Of a stretch of DNA of 64,000 bases, positions 16,462 through 27,309 are shown in pieces. The stretch spans positions 20,061 to 84,060 of the forward strand of contig CALKZS010000007.1 of the NCBI GenBank assembly GCA_938002835.1. The letters are read 5' to 3'. A program made the position numbers and the translations under genes. The notes beneath the pieces are model-generated. The model searched no databases. It worked only from the letters and a program-made list of their open reading frames with translations, and was not told the DNA's origin. Position 1 is the first letter of the stretch. Every line of letters begins with the position of its first letter. This DNA comes from an uncultured Dokdonia sp. GTDB lineage: Bacteria > Bacteroidota > Bacteroidia > Flavobacteriales > Flavobacteriaceae.

Positions 16462-17640
16462 CTATCCTCTTCTTGAACCACCTCTTGAAGAAGAAGATCT
16501 AGATGATGATCTTGAAGAACCACTACTTCTTGAGGAAGAACGAGAAGGTGATGAAGCTCTCGAGCTACTTCTATATGAAGAAGATCTTCTAGTAGTTGTT
16601 CCGCTACTTCTTCTACTAGTATTAGATGAAGCTCTTGAGGTAGTTCCTCTACTCCTTGTTGTAGGTCTAGAGCGAGAGGTTGTCGTTGGTCTTCCTCTTG
16701 TAACTCTATCTCTAGAAACAGATCCATTAGAAGGTCTAGTTCTTGTAACATTGTTACCTCTAGAAGTAGTTGTTCCAGTTGTTGGTCTTCCTCTTGTAAC
16801 CCCATCACGAGAAACAGTTCCTCTATTTCTTGAGTATGTTGCACGGCTTCTAGTAGTAGACAACCTTCTTCCAGATGCAGACCTTGCTCTAGAAGAAACA
16901 TTTCTACCGTTATTATTTCTAGAAACTGTCCTTGCTCTACTTGCAGTTCTACCAGAAATATTTGATCTTCTTGCAGTATTATATGCTATAAATCCATTAT
17001 TAAATCTTCCACCAAATCTATTTCCGTAGAATGCGTTACCATAAAAACGATTACCCGAAAATCCATAAAAAGGTCTGTAAAAACCACCATAGCTAAAAGG
17101 TGACCAATAAGCTACATAGGGACTATAAAAACCGCCATAACCATAACCGCCGTAACCAAAACCTCTAAAACCTCTAAAACCTAAGCCAAAATTATTAAAT
17201 CCACCATAGCCATAACCGAAACCAAAGTTGTTAAAACCTCCATAACCCCAAGCAGAATTATTATAGTAATTGATCTCAACATCATCTACTTCATCTCCCC
17301 ATCCTGCATAACCAGTATTTACATCAAAACTTGATTCGTCTATATAAATATCTTCACCAGCTTCAGAAGAATACGAATCTACATCTGTAAATACATCTAC
17401 ATCCCCTTGAATATCTTGTGTCGAACTTCCAAAATAGTTTTTATAGAACTGACTATTTGAGCTTCCATTTGTACTGGCAGCAACAGATTCTTGCGTTGTT
17501 TCTTGACTAGAACTACTACTATAAATTCCATCTTCATCATATACTTGCTGTGCAGCTGTACAGGCAACTAGTGTGTACATAGCAAGCGCAGCAAGAGAGA
17601 CATTTTTCAAAAGGCTACTAAATGAGGTAATTAATTTCAT
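16462..17640 (-). CDS. SR-rich, Gly/Tyr-rich lipoprotein of unknown function
   Basis: 392 residues of four clearly different parts. Residues 1-27 form a lipoprotein signal (lipobox LVAC, C27). About 30-120 is Ser/Gln- and Asp/Glu-rich. About 125-215 is a Gly/Phe/Tyr-rich section built from GYGGFNNFGFG-like repeats. About 225-392 is a very basic Ser/Arg/Thr tail with repeated TRGRPTT and VSRDxVTRGRP units. There is no catalytic signature. A membrane-anchored, arginine-rich tail could bind polyanions such as LPS, DNA or polysaccharide (inference). It is upstream of a FadL-type porin in the same orientation and divergent from proS. Its low complexity keeps other frames open, which creates false ORFs over it. 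Confidence 0.75.
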   Translation of the reverse strand: MKLITSFSSLLKNVSLAALAMYTLVACTAAQQVYDEDGIYSSSSSQETTQESVAASTNGSSNSQFYKNYFGSSTQDIQGDVDVFTDVDSYSSEAGEDIYIDESSFDVNTGYAGWGDEVDDVEINYYNNSAWGYGGFNNFGFGYGYGGFNNFGLGFRGFRGFGYGGYGYGGFYSPYVAYWSPFSYGGFYRPFYGFSGNRFYGNAFYGNRFGGRFNNGFIAYNTARRSNISGRTASRARTVSRNNNGRNVSSRARSASGRRLSTTRSRATYSRNRGTVSRDGVTRGRPTTGTTTSRGNNVTRTRPSNGSVSRDRVTRGRPTTTSRSRPTTRSRGTTSRASSNTSRRSSGTTTRRSSSYRSSSRASSPSRSSSRSSGSSRSSSRSSSSRGGSRRG

Positions 17641-17655
17641 AACGATCTTGTTTTA

Positions 17656-17687
17656 ATTGTTGCTTGGTGTAAAAATACCTAATTTTG
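17656..17687 (+). promoter_or_regulatory. Candidate promoter of proS
   Basis: ATTG at 17656-17659, 20 bases, then TAATTTTG at 17680-17687. A start of transcription near 17694 favours the ATG at 17742 over the TTG at 17685. Confidence 0.45.
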
Positions 17688-17741
17688 CTTAGTATTTTTA
17701 CAATAATTATAGACACAATATTTGTGCCAAAAAAAGAATTT

Positions 17742-19220
17742 ATGGGCAAGAACCTCACAAAAAGAAGTGAAGATTATTCAAAATGGTATAATGAACTCGT
17801 TATTAAAGCAGACTTAGCAGAAAACTCTGCTGTTCGGGGGTGTATGGTAATTAAACCATATGGATATGCTATATGGGAAAAAATGCAAGCAGAACTAGAT
17901 CGAATGTTTAAAGAAACTGGTCACGAAAACGCATATTTTCCATTATTTGTTCCTAAAAGCCTCTTTGAAGCCGAAGAAAAAAACGCAGAAGGTTTTGCAA
18001 AAGAATGTGCTGTAGTAACACATTATAGATTAAAAACAGACCCTGAAGACAGTAGTAAACTTATTGTCGATCCAAATGCTAAACTTGAAGAAGAGCTTAT
18101 TGTAAGACCTACTAGTGAAGCAATTATCTGGAACACATATAGAGGATGGATTCAATCTTACAGAGATTTGCCATTACTTATAAATCAATGGGCAAATGTT
18201 GTACGTTGGGAAATGCGCACACGCCTATTTTTAAGGACAGCAGAATTTCTTTGGCAAGAAGGTCATACAGCCCACGCTACAAAAAAAGAAGCTCTAGCTG
18301 AAGCAGAACAAATGAATGATATATATGCAGAATTTGCAGAAAATTTTCTAGCAGTTCCTGTAATTAAAGGGATAAAAACAGAAAGCGAGCGTTTTGCAGG
18401 AGCAGATGAAACGTATTGTATTGAAGCATTAATGCAAGATGGCAAAGCACTTCAAGCAGGAACTTCTCATTTCTTAGGACAAAACTTTGCAAAAGCATTT
18501 GATGTTAAATTTACCACTAATGAAGGAAAACAAGAATACGTTTGGGCAACTTCTTGGGGAGTATCTACTCGTCTAATGGGAGCACTTATAATGACTCATA
18601 GTGATGATCAAGGTCTGGTATTACCACCTAACTTAGCGCCTTTTCAAGTAGTTATTGTTCCGATATATAAAGGTCAAGAACAGCTTGAGGCCATCTCACA
18701 AGTTGCAAATGAAATTGTAAGCGATCTAAAATTACACGGTGTTACTGTAAAATATGATAACAGAGACACTCACAAACCGGGTTGGAAATTTAATGAGTAT
18801 GAACTCAAAGGAGTGCCTCTACGTATAGGAATAGGACCAAAAGATCTAGAAAAAAGAACGGTAGAACTTGCAAGACGAGATACACTTACCAAAGAGTTTA
18901 TTGCAAAAGACAATGTAGTAGAAAAGATAGTAGATCTACTTAAAGAAATACAAGACAATCTTTACAAAAAAGCAAAAGACTACAGAGACACTCATATAAC
19001 AGAAGTAAATGACTTTAAAACATTTAAAGAAATGCTAGATACAAAAGGTGGTTTTATAAGTGCACATTGGGATGGTACAATAGCTACTGAAGACAAGATA
19101 AAAGAACTTACAAAAGCAACAATAAGATGTATTCCTATGAGTAGTACTCAAGAAGCTGGAACCTGCGTCTTTTCTGGGGCTAAGTCCAAAAGAAGAGTCT
19201 TATTTGCAAAGGCATATTAA
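17742..19220 (+). CDS. proS: Prolyl-tRNA synthetase, eukaryote/archaeal type
   Basis: Charges tRNA-Pro. The 492-residue form from the ATG begins [20 protein letters not shown], the usual start of this ProRS class. A longer frame opens at a TTG (17685) but overlaps the likely promoter and adds no conserved sequence. Class II motifs are visible: motif 2 [20 protein letters not shown] with [19 protein letters not shown] for proline binding, and motif 3 near [13 protein letters not shown]. There is no bacterial-type editing insertion between motifs 2 and 3. The anticodon domain and the terminal zinc-domain-like part end in RRVLFAKAY with C-terminal Tyr, as in archaeal and eukaryotic enzymes. Confidence 0.95.
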   Translation: MGKNLTKRSEDYSKWYNELVIKADLAENSAVRGCMVIKPYGYAIWEKMQAELDRMFKETGHENAYFPLFVPKSLFEAEEKNAEGFAKECAVVTHYRLKTDPEDSSKLIVDPNAKLEEELIVRPTSEAIIWNTYRGWIQSYRDLPLLINQWANVVRWEMRTRLFLRTAEFLWQEGHTAHATKKEALAEAEQMNDIYAEFAENFLAVPVIKGIKTESERFAGADETYCIEALMQDGKALQAGTSHFLGQNFAKAFDVKFTTNEGKQEYVWATSWGVSTRLMGALIMTHSDDQGLVLPPNLAPFQVVIVPIYKGQEQLEAISQVANEIVSDLKLHGVTVKYDNRDTHKPGWKFNEYELKGVPLRIGIGPKDLEKRTVELARRDTLTKEFIAKDNVVEKIVDLLKEIQDNLYKKAKDYRDTHITEVNDFKTFKEMLDTKGGFISAHWDGTIATEDKIKELTKATIRCIPMSSTQEAGTCVFSGAKSKRRVLFAKAY

Positions 19221-19247
19221 AAAAAATAAGAAAAAGTACAATTGATG

Positions 19248-19278
19248 TTTGTGTGATCTAAAAATAGTTGTATTTTTG
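19248..19278 (+). promoter_or_regulatory. Promoter of the tRNA-Glu pair
   Basis: TTTG at 19248-19251, exactly 19 bases, TATTTTTG at 19271-19278: a full match to the Bacteroidota consensus. The first tRNA begins 26 bases further on. Confidence 0.75.
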
Positions 19279-19304
19279 CATCCGCAATTCAAACAATTGT
19301 TCTA

Positions 19305-19376
19305 GGCCCGTTCGTCTATCGGCTAGGACGCCAGGTTTTCATCCTGGTAAGAGGGGTTCGATTCCCCTACGGGCTA
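19305..19376 (+). tRNA. tRNA-Glu (anticodon TTC), copy 1
   Basis: 72-base cloverleaf. The acceptor stem is GGCCCGT/ACGGGCT with discriminator A. The anticodon stem CCAGG/CCTGG encloses loop TTTTCAT, anticodon TTC. The T arm is GGGG-TTCGATT-CCCC. The 3' CCA is not encoded. Confidence 0.97.
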
Positions 19377-19421
19377 CAATTTTTTTGATAAGTTTTTTTT
19401 AATAAAACTTATATGTTTCTA

Positions 19422-19493
19422 GGCCCGTTCGTCTATCGGCTAGGACGCCAGGTTTTCATCCTGGTAAGAGGGGTTCGATTCCCCTACGGGCTA
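19422..19493 (+). tRNA. tRNA-Glu (anticodon TTC), copy 2
   Basis: Identical over all 72 bases to the copy 117 bp upstream. The flanks TCTA before and CAATTTTTTT after are also shared, showing a recent tandem duplication. It is likely processed from one transcript that may run on to rpsT. Confidence 0.97.
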
Positions 19494-19525
19494 CAATTTT
19501 TTTATAATTTATTTAAAAAACAGTA

Positions 19526-19777
19526 ATGGCAAATCATAAGTCAGCTTTAAAAAGAATTAGAAGTAACGATGCTAAGCGTCTTAGAAATCGTTACCAGCAC
19601 AGAACGACTCGTAATGCAATAAAGAAATTGCGTGAGACTACTGACAAGAAAGATGCAGAAGCATTATTTCCTGCTGTTGCTTCAATGATTGATAAGCTTG
19701 CAAAGCGCAATGTTATTCACAATAACAAAGCAGCAAATTTAAAATCTAAACTTGCAAAACACATAGCAGCCCTTTAA
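19526..19777 (+). CDS. rpsT: 30S ribosomal protein S20
   Basis: 83 residues, strongly basic. [20 protein letters not shown] and [18 protein letters not shown] are typical of S20, which binds 16S rRNA early in small-subunit assembly. [20 protein letters not shown]-type sequence closes the helical bundle. It lies 32 bp after the second tRNA-Glu and is followed by a strong hairpin. Confidence 0.96.
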   Translation: MANHKSALKRIRSNDAKRLRNRYQHRTTRNAIKKLRETTDKKDAEALFPAVASMIDKLAKRNVIHNNKAANLKSKLAKHIAAL

Positions 19778-19796
19778 TAGCTGTTATTCTTACTAT

Positions 19797-19837
19797 ACTT
19801 TAAAAACTTCTATTATTTCTTTAGAAGTTTTTAAAGT
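19797..19837. terminator. Terminator after rpsT
   Basis: Perfect 16-bp stem from ACTTTAAAAACTTCTA with a 9-base loop. AT-rich but long, with T residues at the 3' side of the stem. Confidence 0.8.
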
Positions 19838-19859
19838 TATAAAAAACGAGTATGTTTCC

Positions 19860-19873
19860 GCTTTCGCGAAAGC
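19860..19873. repeat. Dispersed palindrome between rpsT and rplS, exact core
   Basis: GCTTTCGCGAAAGC. A -7-like TAATTTTG lies at 19898-19905, so the palindrome ends close to where the -33 box of an rplS promoter would fall. Confidence 0.95.
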
Positions 19874-19990
19874 ATAAAAAACATACCCTTAAATAAATAA
19901 TTTTGTAGATTAGATCTACATCTGCTTAGGCTAACCTCTGACGAAACTCGTGTATGTTACCCCAAAGTAAACCCTTTTAACATCCATACA

Positions 19991-20341
19991 ATGGAAGATT
20001 TAGTAAAGTTTGTTCAAGACGAATTTGTAAAAAAGAATGATTTCCCAGAATTTTCAGCTGGTGACACAATCACTGTGTACTATGAAATTAAGGAAGGTGA
20101 AAAAAGTAGAACTCAGTTTTTTAGAGGTGTTGTTATACAACTAAGAGGCTCTGGAGCAACTCAGACGTTTACTATACGTAAAATGTCTGGAACAGTAGGA
20201 GTTGAACGTGTATTCCCCATTAACTTACCTGCAATCCAAAAAATTGAAATAAATAAAAGAGGTATTGTACGTCGTGCGCGTATCTTTTACTTTAGAGGTC
20301 TTACTGGTAAGAAAGCTCGTATTAAAGAAAGAAGAGGATAA
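19991..20341 (+). CDS. rplS: 50S ribosomal protein L19
   Basis: 116 residues, normal for L19, which bridges the ribosomal subunits. Diagnostic stretches are FSAGDTITVYYEIKEGEKSR, FFRGVVIQLRGSGATQTFTI, RKMSGTVGVERVFPINLPAI and the basic end GLTGKKARIKERRG. It is transcribed alone, bounded by the rpsT terminator and its own terminator. Confidence 0.96.
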   Translation: MEDLVKFVQDEFVKKNDFPEFSAGDTITVYYEIKEGEKSRTQFFRGVVIQLRGSGATQTFTIRKMSGTVGVERVFPINLPAIQKIEINKRGIVRRARIFYFRGLTGKKARIKERRG

Positions 20342-20365
20342 TCACTTCCATATTATAATATTTTT

Positions 20366-20396
20366 AAAAGTGCCATTATATAGTGGCACTTTTTTT
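20366..20396. terminator. Terminator after rplS
   Basis: AAAAGTGCCA/TGGCACTTTT stem with an 8-base loop and a run of T. Confidence 0.88.
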
Positions 20397-20620
20397 ATTC
20401 GTTATATTTAAAAATAATGATTGTCAAAAATTTGTAATACCTACCATAAAAACCCATTATATTCAGTTATAAATGTATTGTATTTAACAAACATTGTTTT
20501 TTACGTTAAATATATACGATTATGACCATATAAGAATTGCATATAACACTCACTATACGCTATATTTGCAAGCTCCTTAAAAAGGAAAATTGCAATTAAT
20601 TACTTAAAAAAATACAATAA

Positions 20621-22843
<2,223 letters not shown>

Positions 22844-22855
22844 GATATTTAATAC

Positions 22856-22869
22856 GCTTTCGCGAAAGC
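22856..22869. repeat. Dispersed palindrome after icd, exact core
   Basis: The surrounding TACGC...GCGTA gives the complete 20-bp symmetric form (22853-22872). It begins 10 bp after the icd stop and precedes its terminator. Confidence 0.95.
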
Positions 22870-22889
22870 GTACTTTTTACTATACATAC

Positions 22890-22926
22890 AAAAAAGTCTC
22901 TTCATTATTTTGAAGAGACTTTTTTA
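22890..22926 (+). terminator. Terminator after icd
   Basis: AAAAAAGTCTCTTC/GAAGAGACTTTTTT, a perfect 14-bp stem with an 8-base loop and T tail. Confidence 0.92.
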
Positions 22927-23087
22927 CACAATAACATATTATTACAACAGCATATCTTTCTTATAAATTAAAATCTTTGACAAACTATTTATTAGTAGGC
23001 TTCAAGAAAATAACTCAAAACTTATTTTATACTATAATTAATCATAAATAAGTTAATAGTCTGTAATTTTATGCTAAAAATTTCAGG

Positions 23088-25457
23088 ATGAGAAAAATCT
23101 TTACAGTTATACTCATTTGTATTACTACTATACAAATTATAGCTCAAGAAAAATATACTTTAAGTGGCACCATAACAGATGCTGAAAGTAACGAGACACT
23201 CATAGGGGTTTCTATTCTCTTTCCCGAACTATCTAATGGTGTGGTTACAAATTCATATGGTTTTTATAGTATTACTTTACCAGCAGGGATATATAATGTT
23301 CAAGTAAGTTATTTGGGGTATAGTACTATTACAAAATCCATCACACTTTCTAAAAATATACGTAGCAATTTTGCTTTAGAACAATCACTAGAATCACTAG
23401 ACGAAGTAGTTATAGAAGAAAAAGTAGAACGAGTACGTATCCGTAAACCACAAATGAGTGTTAATGCATTGAGTGCGGAAACCATAAAAGATATTCCTGT
23501 GGTTTTAGGTGAAGCAGATGTTATAAAAGCTATTTTATTACTACCTGGTGTTACCAGTGCTGGTGAAGGAGCCTCTGGTTTTAATGTAAGAGGAGGTGCT
23601 GCAGATCAAAATTTAATACTGCTTGACGAGGCTACTATTTTTAACTCTTCACATCTCTTTGGTTTTTTCTCAGTATTTAATCCAGATGCTATCAAAGATT
23701 TAAAATTGTACAAAGGAGGAATTCCTGCTCGTTATGGAGGTAGAGTATCTTCTGTATTGGATATTTATCAAAAAGAAGGAAATAGCAAAGAATTTAAAGT
23801 AAATGGCGGTATAGGAGCTGTTGCAAGTAGACTTCTTGTAGAAGGCCCTATTATTAAAGATAAGGCCGCTTTCCTTTTTGGAGGTAGAGCTTCTTATGCA
23901 CATCTCTTTTTACCTCTTTTTGATTTAAACAATAGCGCATATTTTTATGATCTCAATACAAAAATTAATTATAAGATTAACAATAACAACAGTTTATACC
24001 TCTCAGGGTATTTTGGTCGTGATTTATTTAGTATTGATGAAAGCTTTAGAAATGTATATGGAAATGCCGTAGGAAACCTTAGATGGAACCACATTTTTTC
24101 TGACAAGTTATTTTCTAATGCATCACTTATATATAGTGATTATGATTATGGATTAGATCTAGATTTTGTAGGTTTTGAATGGGACTCTGGCATCACTAAT
24201 ATCAATGCAAAATATGATGTTACATATTATGCAAATGAAAAGTTTAAAATTTACGCTGGTCTTAATAATTTATACTACACTTTTAACCCAGGACGAATAC
24301 AACCTAATGGTCCAGATTCTGGTATAGTAGAAGATCAACTCACTAAGAAATTTGCAAATGAGTTTGCTGCATATATAGATATAGAACATAAAGTGACTCA
24401 AGACTTATCACTTGAATATGGATTACGATACAGTAATTTTATAAGGCTTGGACAAGATGAAATCAATGTATACCGCAATAATGAAGCAGTCATTTTTGAT
24501 CCTCTTTTATTAATCTATCAAGGTGCAGATCCCATAGGTGTTCAAAATCCATCTAGAAGTGATCAACTTGCTACTTTTGATGCCCTTGAGCCTAGGCTAG
24601 CTGCTTCTTATGCTTTTAATGATAACACCTCAATAAAGGCAAGCTATACTAGATTAGTGCAATATTTACACTTATTGTCAAACACAAGCTCTCCTACTCC
24701 ACTTGATATTTGGACACCTAGTGGACCTTTTATAGATCCGCAAAAGTTAGATCAATTTGCTGTAGGCTATTTTAAAAATTTCTATGCTGGAAATAAAGAA
24801 TATACGCTAGAAACAGAAGTTTTTTACAAAAGCATTGATAATCGCATAGATTATATAGATGGTGCCCAACTTATCGCAAATGATGCTATTGAGCAAGTGA
24901 TCTTACAGGGAGAAGCAAGAGCTTATGGTCTTGAGTTTTTATTACGTAAAAATGAAGGGAAATTAAAAGGTTTTCTTGCATACACACTATCTAAATCTGA
25001 GCAAAGAACACCAGGGAGAACACCTGAAGAATTGGGGATTAATGGTGGAGAGTGGTATAATACTCCTTATGATAAAACGCACGATATCTCAATGAATCTT
25101 AGTTACTCTTTGAGTGATAAATGGAAATTTGGGAGTAATTTCTTATTTCAAACAGGACAACCTACTAATTTCCCAACAGGGCAATTTGAATTTCAAGGTA
25201 TTACAATCCCAACATTTGGACTCCGTAATGAACAACGACTACCAGAATATCATAGGCTAGATATAAGTGCTACGCTCACTCCAAAAGCAAACCTAGGGAG
25301 AAAGAGACAATCTGAATGGGTTTTTAGTGTCTATAATATATATAATCGCCGCAATGCTGCTTCTATAAACTTTAGACAAAATGAAGGTGCTAATGAAGCT
25401 ATACGGACTTCTATTTTTGGTATTATTCCGTCTGTGACTTATAATTTTAAATTTTAA
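23088..25457 (+). CDS. TonB-dependent receptor with carboxypeptidase-like N-domain
   Basis: 789-residue outer-membrane transporter. A signal peptide ends near IQIIAQ (19-20). A carboxypeptidase regulatory-like beta-sandwich follows (about 24-105, from YTLSGTITDAESNETLIGVS). The plug domain contains GFNVRGGAADQNLILLDEAT and GGIPARYGGRVSSVLDI. The rest is a 22-strand barrel ending in Phe (SVTYNFKF). The ligand is unknown. Two DUF4249 lipoproteins follow at once (4 and 6 bp gaps), a pairing known around TonB receptors in Bacteroidota. No regulator gene is adjacent, so control is not visible. Confidence 0.9.
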   Translation: MRKIFTVILICITTIQIIAQEKYTLSGTITDAESNETLIGVSILFPELSNGVVTNSYGFYSITLPAGIYNVQVSYLGYSTITKSITLSKNIRSNFALEQSLESLDEVVIEEKVERVRIRKPQMSVNALSAETIKDIPVVLGEADVIKAILLLPGVTSAGEGASGFNVRGGAADQNLILLDEATIFNSSHLFGFFSVFNPDAIKDLKLYKGGIPARYGGRVSSVLDIYQKEGNSKEFKVNGGIGAVASRLLVEGPIIKDKAAFLFGGRASYAHLFLPLFDLNNSAYFYDLNTKINYKINNNNSLYLSGYFGRDLFSIDESFRNVYGNAVGNLRWNHIFSDKLFSNASLIYSDYDYGLDLDFVGFEWDSGITNINAKYDVTYYANEKFKIYAGLNNLYYTFNPGRIQPNGPDSGIVEDQLTKKFANEFAAYIDIEHKVTQDLSLEYGLRYSNFIRLGQDEINVYRNNEAVIFDPLLLIYQGADPIGVQNPSRSDQLATFDALEPRLAASYAFNDNTSIKASYTRLVQYLHLLSNTSSPTPLDIWTPSGPFIDPQKLDQFAVGYFKNFYAGNKEYTLETEVFYKSIDNRIDYIDGAQLIANDAIEQVILQGEARAYGLEFLLRKNEGKLKGFLAYTLSKSEQRTPGRTPEELGINGGEWYNTPYDKTHDISMNLSYSLSDKWKFGSNFLFQTGQPTNFPTGQFEFQGITIPTFGLRNEQRLPEYHRLDISATLTPKANLGRKRQSEWVFSVYNIYNRRNAASINFRQNEGANEAIRTSIFGIIPSVTYNFKF

Positions 25458-25461
25458 AACA

Positions 25462-26343
25462 ATGAGATATATATCACTTTTAATATTGATACTGTTTACT
25501 TGTTCTTGTGAAGATATAATAGATGTAGATCTTGATAATGACGAACCGCGTCTTATTGTAGATGCATTGGTACGTATAGATACTTCTCAAGAATTTACAG
25601 AAGCAAATATAAGAGTCTCTTTAAGTTCTTCATTTTTTGGAGAGATAGAGCCTGCTTTAATTGAAAGTATGGAAATGCAAAACCCCATATCTGGTAGTTC
25701 TGTTCCATATGAACCCATCCCAGAAGAGCCTGGTTTATATAGACCTTTTGCCATTTTTGGTTCTCCAGTGGCTAATAATATGATACAAACTAGCTGGCTT
25801 ACAAACCCGGAAGAACCCATTACACTCTTTGTAAGATATGATGATCAATTATATATTGCGAGAACTTCATTTGTGCCTAGTGTCCCTATTGATAATTTAG
25901 AACAAGGAGATGGTGAGCTTTTTAGTGACGATACTACTGAGGTAGAAATTACCTATACAGATGTTGAAGATAGAGATGATTTCTATGTAATAGATTTTGA
26001 TTTTAATGAGTTCATAGCTTCAGAAGATCGATTTTATGCTGGACAACAATTTTCTTTTTCGTACTTCTATGATGAGCAATTACAAAGTGGCCAGGAAGTA
26101 AACATTAGTATTTTAGGGGCAGATCAATCTTTTTTTGATTATATAAATGGACTACTGGAACAGAGCCAGCAAGGACAAAATGGCCCCTTTCAAACGCCTA
26201 CTGCCACTGTAAGAGGTAACTTTTTAAATGCTACAGGAATAGATAACATAGATATTTTTAATAATACCGCAAGACCAGATGCCTTTATTTTGGGGTATTT
26301 CTCACTTTCGCAAGAGCATACTAGTTCTATTGTGATTGAATAA
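25462..26343 (+). CDS. DUF4249 lipoprotein, copy 1
   Basis: 293 residues. The lipoprotein signal ends LFTCSC, followed by EDIIDVDLDNDEPRLIVDALV, the hallmark of DUF4249. The family is beta-rich, surface-located in inference, and found beside TonB-dependent receptors; its role is unproven but a ligand-handling partner is plausible. The next gene encodes a clear paralogue with the same opening (CEDEIEVDFENSEERLIVDAL) and the same closing GYFSLSQEHTSSIVIE/GYFTISEKYTDTIVIE, so the two arose by tandem duplication. Confidence 0.85.
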   Translation: MRYISLLILILFTCSCEDIIDVDLDNDEPRLIVDALVRIDTSQEFTEANIRVSLSSSFFGEIEPALIESMEMQNPISGSSVPYEPIPEEPGLYRPFAIFGSPVANNMIQTSWLTNPEEPITLFVRYDDQLYIARTSFVPSVPIDNLEQGDGELFSDDTTEVEITYTDVEDRDDFYVIDFDFNEFIASEDRFYAGQQFSFSYFYDEQLQSGQEVNISILGADQSFFDYINGLLEQSQQGQNGPFQTPTATVRGNFLNATGIDNIDIFNNTARPDAFILGYFSLSQEHTSSIVIE

Positions 26344-26349
26344 AATTAT

Positions 26350-27216
26350 ATGAAAAAATATACCCAATTATTAACAACATTACTAATCTTATTTTGTTTA
26401 AGTTGTGAAGACGAAATAGAAGTTGATTTTGAAAACTCAGAAGAACGTCTCATTGTAGATGCATTGATTGAAGTAGAAACAACTAGTGATATGACCTTTG
26501 CTAGTATTCTTATCAGAAAAACTGCTCCCTTTGATCAAGAAGGAAGATTGGAAGGAGCTTTAATAACAAATATTACTCTACAAAACTCTGTTACTGGGGA
26601 GTTTATATTTTATGATTCTAATAATGAATCTGGCCAATATAATCCTATTGAAGGTCAAGAGTCAGAAGTTTCTCAACAGAGTGTAGAAACTAGCTTTTTT
26701 ACAACACAAAACGCTAATTATATTTTGAGATTTGATTATAAGGAGAACTCTTATATAGCTTTCAGCAATTTAGCCTTTTCATCTCCAATAACAATAGAAC
26801 AAACAACTAACATAAATAGTCTAGAAAGAGAAGTTACAGTGAGATTTGAAGATATTGAAAATCAAGAAAATTACTACATTATTGAGTTTGATGGTCGGAC
26901 TTTTTTAACAGCCTCAGATCGGTTTTTTGAAAATGGAGAAGCAATTATATCTTTCAATAGATCTTTAGATAATTCTGAAGATACGAGAACTGAATCCGTA
27001 AGAAATATTGGTGCTGATGTAGAATTTTTCAATTATTTTAATGCTATTTTACAGCAAAGTGATCAGGGTGACCCTAACTTCCAGATACCAAGAACAACAA
27101 TTAGAGGAAATATTGTTAAAATAGAAAATGGCATTCCTTCAGAAGATATAGATAATTTTCCATTAGGGTACTTTACTATATCCGAAAAGTATACAGATAC
27201 TATTGTAATCGAATAA
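26350..27216 (+). CDS. DUF4249 lipoprotein, copy 2
   Basis: 288 residues, lipobox in LILFCLSCED. It is paralogous to the preceding gene across the whole length, sharing VDALI, the EDIENQENYYIIEFDG/EDRDDFYVIDFDFN block, GADVEFFNYFNAILQQS/GADQSFFDYINGLLEQS and the C-terminal TIVIE. Identity is clearly moderate, so the duplication is old or the copies have diverged in specificity. It is followed by a palindrome variant and a 73- to 93-bp gap before the peptidase gene. Confidence 0.85.
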   Translation: MKKYTQLLTTLLILFCLSCEDEIEVDFENSEERLIVDALIEVETTSDMTFASILIRKTAPFDQEGRLEGALITNITLQNSVTGEFIFYDSNNESGQYNPIEGQESEVSQQSVETSFFTTQNANYILRFDYKENSYIAFSNLAFSSPITIEQTTNINSLEREVTVRFEDIENQENYYIIEFDGRTFLTASDRFFENGEAIISFNRSLDNSEDTRTESVRNIGADVEFFNYFNAILQQSDQGDPNFQIPRTTIRGNIVKIENGIPSEDIDNFPLGYFTISEKYTDTIVIE

Positions 27217-27235
27217 AATTATTAAGTTTTTACAC

Positions 27236-27249
27236 ACTTTTGCGAAAGC
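27236..27249. repeat. Palindrome variant ACTTTTGCGAAAGC
   Basis: Two changes from the core, on the left arm only, so symmetry is partly lost. It lies between the DUF4249 pair and the M23 peptidase gene. Confidence 0.6.
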
Positions 27250-27309
27250 ATAACAATAAAACATACTCTTTTTCATTATTAGTATTGATTGACTACATTA
27301 GCTATATAT

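Noticed and set aside
16376-17029. Long plus-strand open frame, and a second minus-strand frame at 16452-16901, over the SR-rich gene
   Set aside because: Leu/Glu/Val-only low-complexity translations with no motif; they arise because the Ser/Arg-rich codons of the real gene leave other frames open.
17685-17741. TTG start for proS
   Set aside because: It overlaps the -7 box TAATTTTG, and the ATG at 17742 matches the usual family N-terminus.
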